Shown: positions 1 to 8,200 of the stretch, in pieces
Position numbering within the stretch: the stretch's first letter is position 1
Layout: each line of letters opens with the position of its first letter
Assembly (NCBI GenBank): GCA_045106985.1
Contig: JBGCFQ010000052.1
Span: 30,646-94,645, forward strand
DNA length: 64,000 nucleotides
Reading direction: 5' to 3'
Source: JAUIET01 sp045106985
GTDB taxonomy: Bacteria; Pseudomonadota; Gammaproteobacteria; Pseudomonadales; JAUIET01
The notes under the pieces: model-generated
Told to the model about the DNA's origin: nothing
Databases searched by the model: none
The model's input: only the letters and a program-made list of their open reading frames with translations
Program-made: the position numbers and the translations under genes

Positions 1-365
1 GTCTGTTGGGTTCTCAGATCGCCATTGAGTCCCATCTTTACGGCTCATTGATCGATTTCGAGGTTGCTCTGCCGAGCAGCAAAGAAATAGCTGCGGTTAG
101 TAAAGAGTATTTTGCGATGGCCACCGCGCAGCATGCTAACGAAGCTCAACGAGAGCTGTTCTTCTCGGTCGGTGCGCGTCTTTGTTCAGAACAGAACGCT
201 GAAGTTGTTGTTTTGGCCGGTACCGACATGTTTCTGGCCTTTGCAGATGCAAGCCCAGGATTCCCGGTTATCGATTGCGCAGAGGTGCACATTAGAGAGT
301 TAGCTGTGATTGCGCAGAAGAGTGTCACTCAGTCTGCCGGTCGACCCGCTGCAAGAGTGAGATAA
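1..365 (+). CDS. Aspartate/glutamate racemase family protein, 3' part only
   Basis: The reading frame is open to the left edge of the window, so only the C-terminal ~120 residues are visible. The segment VVVLAGTDMFLAF followed by FPVIDCAEVHIRELA resembles the second half of the Asp/Glu racemase fold, where a cofactor-independent enzyme has a small-residue/Cys-Thr motif before a 'pviDs..ihA' segment. Here the usual catalytic 'GCTE' position reads AGTD, so the second catalytic Cys appears to be replaced. The first TTG at position 6 is unlikely to be the true start because the fold begins well upstream. It is followed by an IS30 remnant, so the gene may be bystander DNA. The family assignment rests on a short segment. 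Confidence 0.5.
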   Translation, partial: LLGSQIAIESHLYGSLIDFEVALPSSKEIAAVSKEYFAMATAQHANEAQRELFFSVGARLCSEQNAEVVVLAGTDMFLAFADASPGFPVIDCAEVHIRELAVIAQKSVTQSAGRPAARVR

Positions 366-448
366 TGCCGAGTTTATCTACTTCTTTCATCGGTTATTGG
401 CCGAACGCTGCTATTGATATCTAGAAATCTGAAGTTCCGCTCCTAGGT

Positions 449-471
449 GCGGTTTCAACCGGTCGATGCAA
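449..471 (+). repeat. IS30 remnant terminal inverted repeat, left end
   Basis: Begins GCGGTTTCAA and ends TCGATGCAA. It matches the inverse of 1140-1162 at 19 of 23 bases. The transposase reading frame runs into this repeat and stops at 455-457, as is usual for IS30 elements, whose transposase ends within or next to the terminal repeat. Confidence 0.7.
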
Positions 472-1111
472 CACATGGGTTAAACCGGTCTGCCGGTGTT
501 TGGAAGTCTAACGTCTTTCAGGGTCGTTCGTTAAGTTGCCGTGCAACGGCATTCAATTTTGCTTGTGAGTGAACTGACAGATCGGTACCTTTTGGGAAGT
601 ACTGCCTCAGCAATCCATTCGTGTTCTCATTTGAACCACGTAGCCATGGACTCGGTGGATCACAGAAGTACACTTTGATATCGGTCGCTAAGGTGAACCG
701 TTGATGATCGGCCACTTCTTTGCCCCGATCCCAAGTGAGTGATTTGTAGAGTTCGCCAGGCAGCCTATGCGCATATTTGATCAACGCGTTAATCACCGTT
801 TCGATTGATCTCTCGACTGATTGTCTAGGGTGATCGGTTGAGTCTTAAGGCGATCGAACGTGCTGTCTCATTTGTCACAATGCCTCGAGAAATCTCTTCT
901 CGTTCAACCAACGTGAGTGCGATTCGTGAGCGTGTTTATCAGGCGATCGTATCCCGCCTGATCTAGCCAGAATGCGAGCGATTGATCCGTGGCTTCTATC
1001 GAATAGTTGCGCGATGACTTGGAGTGAATCTCCTTTTTGCCAGCGATTCCACATCAACGCTTTGTCTGTTTCGGTGTAGTAAGTTCTTTGCCTGTACTTC
1101 ATGCTCAACAT
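455..1111 (-). pseudogene. IS30-family transposase, multiply disrupted
   Basis: The N-terminal part (875-1111) carries the helix-turn-helix region (YYTETDKALMWNRWQKGDS). A frameshift near 905-912 moves the match to another frame reading REEISRGIVTNETARSIALR. An in-frame TAG follows at 825-827 just before TISREINRNG. An internal deletion near 796 joins this to the C-terminal catalytic half (KSLTWDRGKEVADHQ and a GSNENTNGLLRQYFPKGTD segment typical of IS30 DDE transposases). A TGA at 518-520 replaces the Arg expected in the LNERPRKTL motif, after which the match continues to the CVASTG end at 455. With two stops, a frameshift and loss of about 150 residues, it cannot encode an active enzyme. 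Confidence 0.85.
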
Positions 1112-1139
1112 CCTCCTCTAGCTGTCTAGAGATTAGATG

Positions 1140-1162
1140 TTGCATCGAGCAATTGAAACCGT
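1140..1162 (-). repeat. IS30 remnant terminal inverted repeat, right end
   Basis: Inverse-complement partner of 449-471, sharing CGGTTTCAA and TCGATGCAA. It lies about 30 bp upstream of the transposase start, the expected place for the left (promoter-side) end of an IS30 element. Confidence 0.7.
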
Positions 1163-1233
1163 AGGCAAAAGCCGCTCTCCAAATATGGGCTAGGTTTGAT
1201 CTCCTCGTTTAACTTAAAAATTCTGGCCTATCG

Positions 1234-1506
1234 CTAGCTTTTAACCTTCGACAGCAGATCCACCAGCTCACCAAACTTCTTACGCTGCTCTTCAGGGTCG
1301 CCGGAGGTAATTGCCTTTTCTACACAAGTAGCAGAGTGGTCTTTAAGGATTGCATCCTCCACTTTTGCTAGCGCTGACTTGATGGCCTGAACCTGTTGAA
1401 GCACTTCGATACAGTAGCGCTCTTCTTCGATCATGCGAACGATGCCCCTAACTTGGCCTTCGATTCGGTTAAGACGTTTAACAGTAGCCTGTTTATCTAA
1501 GTTCAT
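1234..1506 (-). CDS. csoR: CsoR-type copper-sensing transcriptional repressor
   Basis: This 90-residue protein belongs to the all-helical CsoR/RcnR/FrmR repressor family (DUF156). Early residues read VKRLNRIEGQVRGIVRMIEE, the family's conserved first helix. The metal triad is visible as Cys32, His57 and Cys61, the C-H-C pattern of Cu(I)-sensing CsoR rather than the Ni/Co or formaldehyde pattern. It is divergent from a multicopper oxidase gene, with only 44 bp between the start codons and a GC-tract palindrome in that gap. This strongly suggests that Cu(I) binding releases the repressor and induces copA-copB. The ATG at 1506 is preceded by a weak AGAGA. Family and metal are well supported; the exact regulon is inferred. 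Confidence 0.9.
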   Translation of the reverse strand: MNLDKQATVKRLNRIEGQVRGIVRMIEEERYCIEVLQQVQAIKSALAKVEDAILKDHSATCVEKAITSGDPEEQRKKFGELVDLLSKVKS

Positions 1507-1513
1507 TTCTCTA

Positions 1514-1544
1514 TTGACATATACCCTATAGGGGTATGTAGTAT
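1514..1544 (+). promoter_or_regulatory. csoR-copA divergent promoter with CsoR-like operator
   Basis: A TTGACA -35 box lies at 1514-1519. The near-palindrome ATACCC-TATA-GGGGTAT occupies 1521-1537, exactly where RNA polymerase would bind. CsoR operators typically carry such C-tract/G-tract inverted repeats. A possible -10 is TAGTAT at 1539-1544, with a 19-bp spacer that is long for an unassisted promoter. With the start codon at 1551 and no Shine-Dalgarno sequence, the copA mRNA would be nearly leaderless. One operator could repress both csoR and copA. Confidence 0.65.
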
Positions 1545-1550
1545 ATCACT

Positions 1551-3344
1551 ATGACGAAAGATGAAAAGCCAATTGTTTCCAGACGAACGTTTGTGCAAGG
1601 TGCAGCCGTACTTGGCGCCAGTGCTGCGCTGCCCTGCTCCTTGCCATTGTGGGCTAGAAGCGGACTGCAGACGAATACCTCCGGGCTCAGCCCTTTGTCG
1701 GGCCAAGTGTTCGATCTCAATGTTTCGAAATCGATGAGTACTATTGATGGACAGTCTGGTCGCTCTATTCTAGTGAACGGACAGTTACCTGCGCCTCTAT
1801 TGCGATGGAAGGAAGGCGATGACATAACCTTGCGCGTGACCAACCATCTTATGGTGGACACGTCTATTCACTGGCATGGCATCTTGCTGCCATTTCAAAT
1901 GGATGGCGTGCCGGGCGTGACCTTTCCCGGCATAAAACCTGGCGAAACCTTCACCTATCAGTTTCCGTTAGTTCAAGCCGGTACGTATTGGTATCACAGT
2001 CATTCTGGCTTACAGGAACAGCTTGGTCACTATGGGCCTATCGTTATTGAGCCTAAAGCTGCAGATCCCGTTGCTTACGATAGAGAGTACGTTGTGATGC
2101 TCTCAGACTGGACATTCGAAGACCCACATCACGTATTCGCCAAGCTCAAAAAAATGAGCGATACCTATAACTACCAACAACGTACTGTCAGTGATTTTCT
2201 TGACGATGTAAAAGCGAGGGGATTGAGCCCTGCGTTTAAAAATCGAAAAATGTGGGGCGCAATGCGCATGAACCCCACAGACATTGCCGACGTAACCGCC
2301 GCTACCTATACCTATCTAGTCAATGGTCATGGCCCCAAAGACAATTGGACTGGCTTATTCAAACCTGGTGAGCGAGTACGATTGCGATTTGTAAATGCAT
2401 CCGCCATGACCATTTTCAATGTGCGCATTCCGGGATTACCAATGACTGTCGTGCAAGCCGATGGCCTAAATGTACAGCCAATCGAAACCGATGAGTTTCA
2501 AATCGGCACGGCTGAAACCTTCGATGTGGTTGTACAGCCAACCGCTAATCAAGCCTTCACACTTATGGCTGAAAGCAATGATAGAAGTGGCTATGCACGC
2601 GCAACGCTTACCCCAGAGGTAGGTTTAGTGGCATCGGTACCGGCGCTTCGATCTCGGCCAACACTCACAATGAAAGACATGGCAATGGACCATGGTGAGA
2701 TGAGCCCGGATAACATGGAAATGGATCACTCTAAAATGAATCACGCCAACATGGACCATGCAAAGATGGGCCACAGTATGGGCGGGATGCGCGAAGAAAA
2801 GAAAATGCGACAAGCGCATGATCATGCAAAAGGCCCTGGTGTAGTCGGTTTGGCAATGAAGCCCTCAAATCGTTTAGCCGAGCGCCCGGCTGGCTTAGAA
2901 GACGTTCCACATCGAGTTTTGGTGTATACAGATTTGAAAAGCCTTGAAATAAACCCAGACCTTCGAGCGCCACAACGCGAAATTGAGTTGCATTTAACCA
3001 GCAACATGGAACGTTATATGTGGTCCTTCGACGGAGTTAAGTTCTCTGAAGTGGATGGCCCAATTATCTTCTATAAAGACGAGCGGCTCCGGCTTACTCT
3101 GGTCAACGACACCATGATGCCGCACCCTATTCATCTGCACGGCATGTATTTTGATGTGGTTACCGATGATCACGATTTCAAGCCAAGAAAGCACACCATA
3201 GTAGTCAAACCAGGCGAGAAGCTATCGGTTGATATTACCGCTGACGCAGTAGGTGACTGGGCCTTTCACTGTCACCTTCTGTACCACATGCACGCTGGCA
3301 TGATGCGGGTAGTGTCTGTGGTCGACGAGCAAACCCCCGCATGA
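1551..3344 (+). CDS. copA: CopA-type multicopper oxidase (periplasmic copper resistance)
   Basis: A 597-residue multicopper oxidase that would oxidise Cu(I) and sequester copper in the periplasm. The N-terminus has a Tat signal with SRRTFVQ at residues 10-16. Copper ligands are clear: HWHG at 107-110, HSH at 149-151, HPIHLH at 525-530, and HCHLLYH at 573-579 with Met584 as probable axial type-1 ligand. A Met/His-rich segment at about residues 370-417 (repeated MDH, NMDH and MGH) resembles the copper-binding loop of plasmid-type CopA/PcoA. The ATG at 1551 lacks a ribosome-binding site, but the Tat signal fits it. It overlaps copB by 4 bp (ATGA), so the two are translationally coupled, and lies opposite csoR. 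Confidence 0.93.
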   Translation: MTKDEKPIVSRRTFVQGAAVLGASAALPCSLPLWARSGLQTNTSGLSPLSGQVFDLNVSKSMSTIDGQSGRSILVNGQLPAPLLRWKEGDDITLRVTNHLMVDTSIHWHGILLPFQMDGVPGVTFPGIKPGETFTYQFPLVQAGTYWYHSHSGLQEQLGHYGPIVIEPKAADPVAYDREYVVMLSDWTFEDPHHVFAKLKKMSDTYNYQQRTVSDFLDDVKARGLSPAFKNRKMWGAMRMNPTDIADVTAATYTYLVNGHGPKDNWTGLFKPGERVRLRFVNASAMTIFNVRIPGLPMTVVQADGLNVQPIETDEFQIGTAETFDVVVQPTANQAFTLMAESNDRSGYARATLTPEVGLVASVPALRSRPTLTMKDMAMDHGEMSPDNMEMDHSKMNHANMDHAKMGHSMGGMREEKKMRQAHDHAKGPGVVGLAMKPSNRLAERPAGLEDVPHRVLVYTDLKSLEINPDLRAPQREIELHLTSNMERYMWSFDGVKFSEVDGPIIFYKDERLRLTLVNDTMMPHPIHLHGMYFDVVTDDHDFKPRKHTIVVKPGEKLSVDITADAVGDWAFHCHLLYHMHAGMMRVVSVVDEQTPA

Positions 3345-4129
3345 TTCGCCTGACCCGCGCTCTATTGCTTACCTTGCTATTATTAGGCCTATGTCTGGTG
3401 GCTTCTTTGACACAGGCCCAAAATGCTGCAGATGACTACTACGACCCAGTTGAAATGGCCAAAGCCCGCGAGGCAGTAAAAGCGGCACACGGCGCGCAGT
3501 GGCACAACCTGATATTGGGCGAGCGCTTCGAGCTACAATCTAACGAGGGTGACGAACTAGCGGTATGGGAAGGTCAGGGATGGCTTGGAGGCGACATTCG
3601 CAGGCTTTGGTTTAAAACTGAAGGTGAGTACGACTCTGACGCCGAGGGCTTTGAAGAAGCCGAAGTGCAAATGCTTTACAGCCAAGCTATTAGCCCATTC
3701 TGGGATTTACAAGCTGGCATTCGCTACGACCTTGATCCTAATCCTTCGCGCAGCTACGCGGTCGTCGGGGCACAAGGCTTAGCACCCTATTGGTTCGAAC
3801 TGGATGGCTCCCTATTCCTAAGCAACAAGGGCGATCTTTCAGCTCGAGTAGAAGCAGAGTATGAGATTCGTTTTAGCCAGCGTTTAATTCTGCAACCGCG
3901 TTTGGAGTTAAACGCAGCGTTCAGCGACGACGAAGCTATTGGTGTTGCATCTGGCTTATCGTCCTTAGCCACAGGCCTACGACTGCGCTACGAACTCAGA
4001 CGAGCCTTTGCACCCTACATAGGTGTGAGCTGGTCGCAGGCATTAGGCGACACCAGAAAACTTAGGCGTGCCGATGCTGAAGCAAGCGATCAATTGTCTT
4101 TTGTCGCTGGCATACGATTTTGGTTTTAA
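3341..4129 (+). CDS. copB: CopB-family outer-membrane copper resistance protein
   Basis: A 262-residue protein with a signal peptide (hydrophobic run LLLTLLLLGLCLVASLTQAQ). The mature part resembles CopB/PcoB: LWFKTEGEYD, an EEAEVQMLYSQAISPFWDLQ segment, alternating amphipathic strands, and a C-terminal aromatic ending in FWF typical of outer-membrane beta barrels. CopB works with CopA in periplasmic copper sequestration. Compared with longer CopB proteins it lacks the Met/His-rich N-terminal repeat, so its copper-binding capacity is probably lower. The ATG overlaps the copA stop by 4 bp, supporting a csoR-controlled operon. No CopC, CopD or P-type copper ATPase is visible nearby. Confidence 0.9.
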   Translation: MIRLTRALLLTLLLLGLCLVASLTQAQNAADDYYDPVEMAKAREAVKAAHGAQWHNLILGERFELQSNEGDELAVWEGQGWLGGDIRRLWFKTEGEYDSDAEGFEEAEVQMLYSQAISPFWDLQAGIRYDLDPNPSRSYAVVGAQGLAPYWFELDGSLFLSNKGDLSARVEAEYEIRFSQRLILQPRLELNAAFSDDEAIGVASGLSSLATGLRLRYELRRAFAPYIGVSWSQALGDTRKLRRADAEASDQLSFVAGIRFWF

Positions 4130-4141
4130 GGTAACGCTCTA

Positions 4142-4894
4142 ATGACCCAAGCCGCTAAAAAAAGCGCAGTTCTCTACAGAAAGGTAATGCCAAAAAGTAC
4201 ATGCCCGCATGGAGTTAAGTCTCTGGATTTGCTGCGGCGAGAAGGTTATGACGTCGATGATCGTCACTTAACGAGCATAGAGGAGACCGATACGTTTAGA
4301 GATAAGAATGGCGTTACAACCACGCCTCAAATCTGGATCAATGATGTTCGTATTGGTGGGCACGATGACCTACTTGCGCACTTTGGGCGCAAGGTGCCCT
4401 CTGCTGTTGAGACAAGTTATCGTCCAATCATAGTGATCTTTACCGTCGCAGCACTAATGGCAATGGCGCTAGGTTGGTTTGTATTCCAAACCATCTTCGC
4501 AGTTCGTACTTTGGAATGGTTTATTGCTATTTCTATGTGCTTTTTAGCAATTCAAAAATTGCAGGATATTGAGAGCTTTTCATCAATGTTCCTCAATTAC
4601 GATCTATTGGCAAAACGTTGGCTGCGCTATGCGTACTTGTATCCTTATGGCGAAGCAATGGCAGGCGTACTAATGATTTCGGGGGCCTTGGTTTGGGTTT
4701 CGTCACCCATCGCCCTGTTCATCGGCAGCGTCGGCTTCGTTTCTGTTTTCAAGGCCGTCTATATTGAAAAGCGAGAACTGAAATGCGCCTGCGTGGGAGG
4801 CAATAACAATGTGCCTCTTGGTTTTGTGTCGCTAACAGAAAATGTGATGATGATAGTTATGGGTACCTGGATGCTAGTGAAAACTGCTCTGTAG
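4142..4894 (+). CDS. Glutaredoxin-MauE/DoxX-like membrane fusion protein
   Basis: A 250-residue two-part protein. Residues ~8-85 form a glutaredoxin-like domain with a CPHG motif (Cys at about residue 21) in place of CPYC, and a TTPQIWINDVRIGGHDDL segment matching the glutaredoxin cis-Pro and glutathione-binding region. Residues ~95-248 hold four hydrophobic segments resembling MauE/DoxX-type membrane proteins, with an LKCACVGG Cys pair between the last two helices. MauE-like proteins support periplasmic disulfide chemistry in methylamine dehydrogenase maturation. It starts 12 bp after copB with an AAGG ribosome-binding site, so it belongs to the copper operon. A role in handling thiols or Cu(I) delivery at the membrane is an inference. 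Confidence 0.75.
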   Translation: MTQAAKKSAVLYRKVMPKSTCPHGVKSLDLLRREGYDVDDRHLTSIEETDTFRDKNGVTTTPQIWINDVRIGGHDDLLAHFGRKVPSAVETSYRPIIVIFTVAALMAMALGWFVFQTIFAVRTLEWFIAISMCFLAIQKLQDIESFSSMFLNYDLLAKRWLRYAYLYPYGEAMAGVLMISGALVWVSSPIALFIGSVGFVSVFKAVYIEKRELKCACVGGNNNVPLGFVSLTENVMMIVMGTWMLVKTAL

Positions 4895-4917
4895 CTAGCT
4901 ACTTCTCCAGTGGGTAA

Positions 4918-5223
4918 ACTGCGCAATCGATCACTGACCCTGGGCTAGACAGTCAAAACCGGTTCTACGGCGCGACCTTTACATTGTATGGCGTTTTGCT
5001 GATTGTTATTAGCAGCAACTTAAACCAATATTCGACGATACTGCGATGTTTGCTGTGGGTTTTTCTGGGGGCTGGTGCTGTACGTTTTATTTCTGTCAGT
5101 CTTTATGGCTGGCCGCCGTTTTTAATCAGCTTACTTTTTGCGCTCGAACTTTTAGTTCCGATCGCGATGCTTTTCTGGTTTTCGCGATTTTCGCCGCAAA
5201 AGTTAAGCGCTGACGTCAGTTGA
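4918..5223 (+). pseudogene. DUF4345-like membrane protein, 5'-truncated
   Basis: The open frame from 4918 (after a TAA at 4915-4917) reads SITDPGLDSQNRFYGATFTL followed by hydrophobic segments (YGVLLIVIS, LRCLLWVFLGAGAVRFISV, FLISLLFALELLVPIAMLFW). This matches the middle and end of DUF4345 proteins, which are normally about 125 residues with an extra N-terminal helix. No ATG or GTG lies upstream of the homologous region and the only candidate start, TTG at 4984, falls inside it. The N-terminal helix is missing, so the gene is probably broken. It lies directly downstream of the copper operon. Confidence 0.5.
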
Positions 5224-5291
5224 AGTAAGCTAAGCTGACTCTTATAGCTTTTCGGCTGTTTTCAGTGCTTGTGGTAAGCAAACCACGAAGC

Positions 5292-8200
5292 TCACGTATC
5301 GTGCGGCTCATTAGTTTCGTCAACAGCTTCCATTGTTTGAGCAGGTGACTCGTTTTCCGATTCAATGATTGCTTGCAAAGAATCATCGTCATCATCCTCG
5401 CCTTCATTCCAGGCAGAACCCAGCACTGGCAGAGGGTCGATCAGACGCCATGCGGGTAATGAAGACATTATGGTACTTAACAGAATACCACCACGCATCA
5501 ACCACAACACATAGCCAATCGATAAGCTTGTTGAGGCCGCCATGGATGAACCAATAACAACTTTATCGTAGTCGGCATCACTCAATAATTGGCTTCTTAC
5601 AGAGTCTAATCCACTGACGAATGAGTCGTTGTCTAAGGCCGAAAAGTCCGCCATTGGGTCGTAATTTAAAGAGTCGTGGAGCACAGAAATATCTATAACT
5701 TGTTCGGCTAAGAGATCAAGAAGAGCTAACTGCTCTGCGCTTACGACATTGGCCGCTTGCGTGGCTTGGCCATTGAGTGCTTGCTCCGCAAATACTTGCT
5801 GGTCTAGTTGATCTTTAAAATCACCGTTAAATAGTATGTTTGGGTTTACTCCAGAGCTTGCATCTGTACCGCGCGTTCCACCCGGCATTAAACCGCGCTC
5901 CAGAAAGGTTTCAGCTTCTGAGTTGCCCGCAGGCAACTCGGACTCTATTTTGTTGTCGTTCTCAGACTCAGACTCGGCCGACGCATCCTCAGCAGCCTCC
6001 AATGCTACAGAAAAATCACGGTCACTCTCTGTTGTAACTGATGGCAGAAAAACACCTACTCCTTCTTCGTCCCCTTCTCCTGTCTCAACAGTCTCATCTA
6101 CGTCGCTAATGTTTAACTCAAAGTCCGCCGTATCCTCGGGGTCTGACCCTATACTGGCATCATTAACTGACAGCGTTACCACCAACCGCTCAAGGGTCTC
6201 GAAGTCCAGATCCACGCCTGCTTTAAGGTAAAGCACTCCGGCATCTATTTCGAAAAGTTGTGCGTTGGCACCTGTAAGCACTAGCGCATTTGAGCCGACG
6301 CCGTCGTCCTGCACGCTAACGTCGGCCAACTTGATGCGGCCTGTGGTATCGACATTTTCAGCGAGAGTAGCGCTAATCTCACTCAAGGTTAGTGTCGGTG
6401 CCAGATTGTCAACGATTGTCACCTGCACATCGTTTGCCATATAACTGCCATCGCCGTCCGTCACTAACACCGAAACGTTATAGCTTTGCCCTGGCGTTGT
6501 GTATACGTGATTAGCGTTACTGGGATTGCCCAGCAGTGTATCAATCGTGCCATCACCCCAGTCAATGGTCCAACTCGCTATTTCTTCGGCGCCAGGGTCA
6601 TTTGCGTCAAGGGTCAATGTGTAGCTCGTGTTGAGAACCACGGTGCTATTGCCCGTTACGGTAACAACTGGTGGTGTGTTATTGACGGTCAGTGCGAAGG
6701 TAGCTACATCCACTGAGCCTTGATCATCGGTAACACTAAGCGCGACTTGATAGCTACCGTCATCATCGATACCGATAGAACTTAAGTTTTCCCAGCTTAG
6801 CGTGGGGCTCACTAAGGAAGTTTCGAAAGTGCCCTCGGGGCCAAATACTTCCCAGCCGTAGCTGTCAATTGTGCCATCAACGTCGTATGACGCGCTGCCG
6901 TCCAGCAATAAATCAGTGCCCTCCGATATTACGAATGGGCCATTTGTTGCGGCCACTGGTGCGTCATTGACTGCCGTGCCGCTAACGCTCTTGGTACCTG
7001 TAATTGTTGGAGCTACGCCATCGCTAACACTGGTTTCGATGGTGAAGTTGTCGTTGAAGTCTAAAGTTGGGGTAAAAGTAACGCCTGCCAGCAGTGTATT
7101 TACTTGGCCAATGTCACCCGACGCAGACCACACGCCGGTGCCGGGGTTAAAGGTCGAGACAACAGCACCTGATATAGCTGTCGACAGGGTGCCTGCGTTG
7201 ACGTTTGATAACGTTAAGCTAACCGTGGTTGTTGCATGGTCAACGTCACTCACCACAATATCCAATAAATCAAGTGCTAAGTCTTCAGTATAATTTTCCG
7301 CAGCATTCAAGCTGGTTGCGGTGGGCGCGTCATTGCTTAACGTAGCAGTGATGTTCTTGGTGCCAGTCAGAGCTGGTGCCAGGCCATCACTGACACTGGT
7401 GGCTATGCTGAAGTTGTCGTTGTAGTTCTGTGTTGGATTGAATGTAGTGCTCGCCAGCAAAGCGTTTACATCTGTAGTCGATCCCGACGCTGACCAGACA
7501 CCGCTGCTAGCATTGTAGATAGAAGTTACGCTGCCTGAAGTGCCTGTAGACAGGCTACCCGCTGCACTATCAGAAATTGTTAAACTAGCGGTGATGGTAG
7601 CATTGTCTATGTCTGACGCGACAACATCCACCAAGTTCAATGGTATGTCTTCGACGTAAGTTTCTGCGGTGCTCAGATTAGTTGCGGCCGGGGCATCATT
7701 GATTGGCGTGGCTATAACAATTTTGGTGGCCGTGAGAGCTGGCGCAACTCCATCGCTCACACTGCTGGCGATGCTGAAGTTGCTATCGTAGTTCAATGAT
7801 GGATTAAACGTCACACCTGCAAGTAAGGCGTTTACGTCGGCAATCGCACCCGAGGCTAACCACACACCACTACCTGCATTATAGGTAGACGTTACAGCAC
7901 CCGAAGTGCCCGTAGACAAGCTACCGGCTGCCAGATCTGAAATCGTTAAGCTAACGGTAGTCGTGATATGGTCCACATCTGAGGCAACAATATCTACTAG
8001 ATTCAGAGCCGAGTCTTCAGTATACCTTTCAGCTGCATCCAGGTTACTTACTGTGGGGGCATCATTTGTGGCAGTGGCCGTGACGTTTTTTGTTCCAGTT
8101 AAAGGTGCCGTTAGGCCATCTGTAACACTGGTGGCAATACTGAAATTGCTGTTGTAATTTAAAGCTGGATTGAAGGTAAGGCCTGATAACAGCGTATTTA

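Larger units (their letters stand above)
449..1162 (-). mobile_element. Degenerate IS30-family insertion sequence
   Basis: A remnant of about 0.7 kb is bounded by imperfect 23-bp inverted repeats at 449-471 and 1140-1162, which agree at 19 of 23 positions and share CGGTTTCAA and TCGATGCAA blocks. Between them lies a broken IS30-type transposase on the minus strand. Intact IS30 elements are about 1.0-1.2 kb, so roughly 0.4 kb has been lost internally. No convincing target duplication was found. It lies between the racemase 3' end and the copper-resistance genes, so it may mark an old insertion boundary of that island. Confidence 0.8.
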
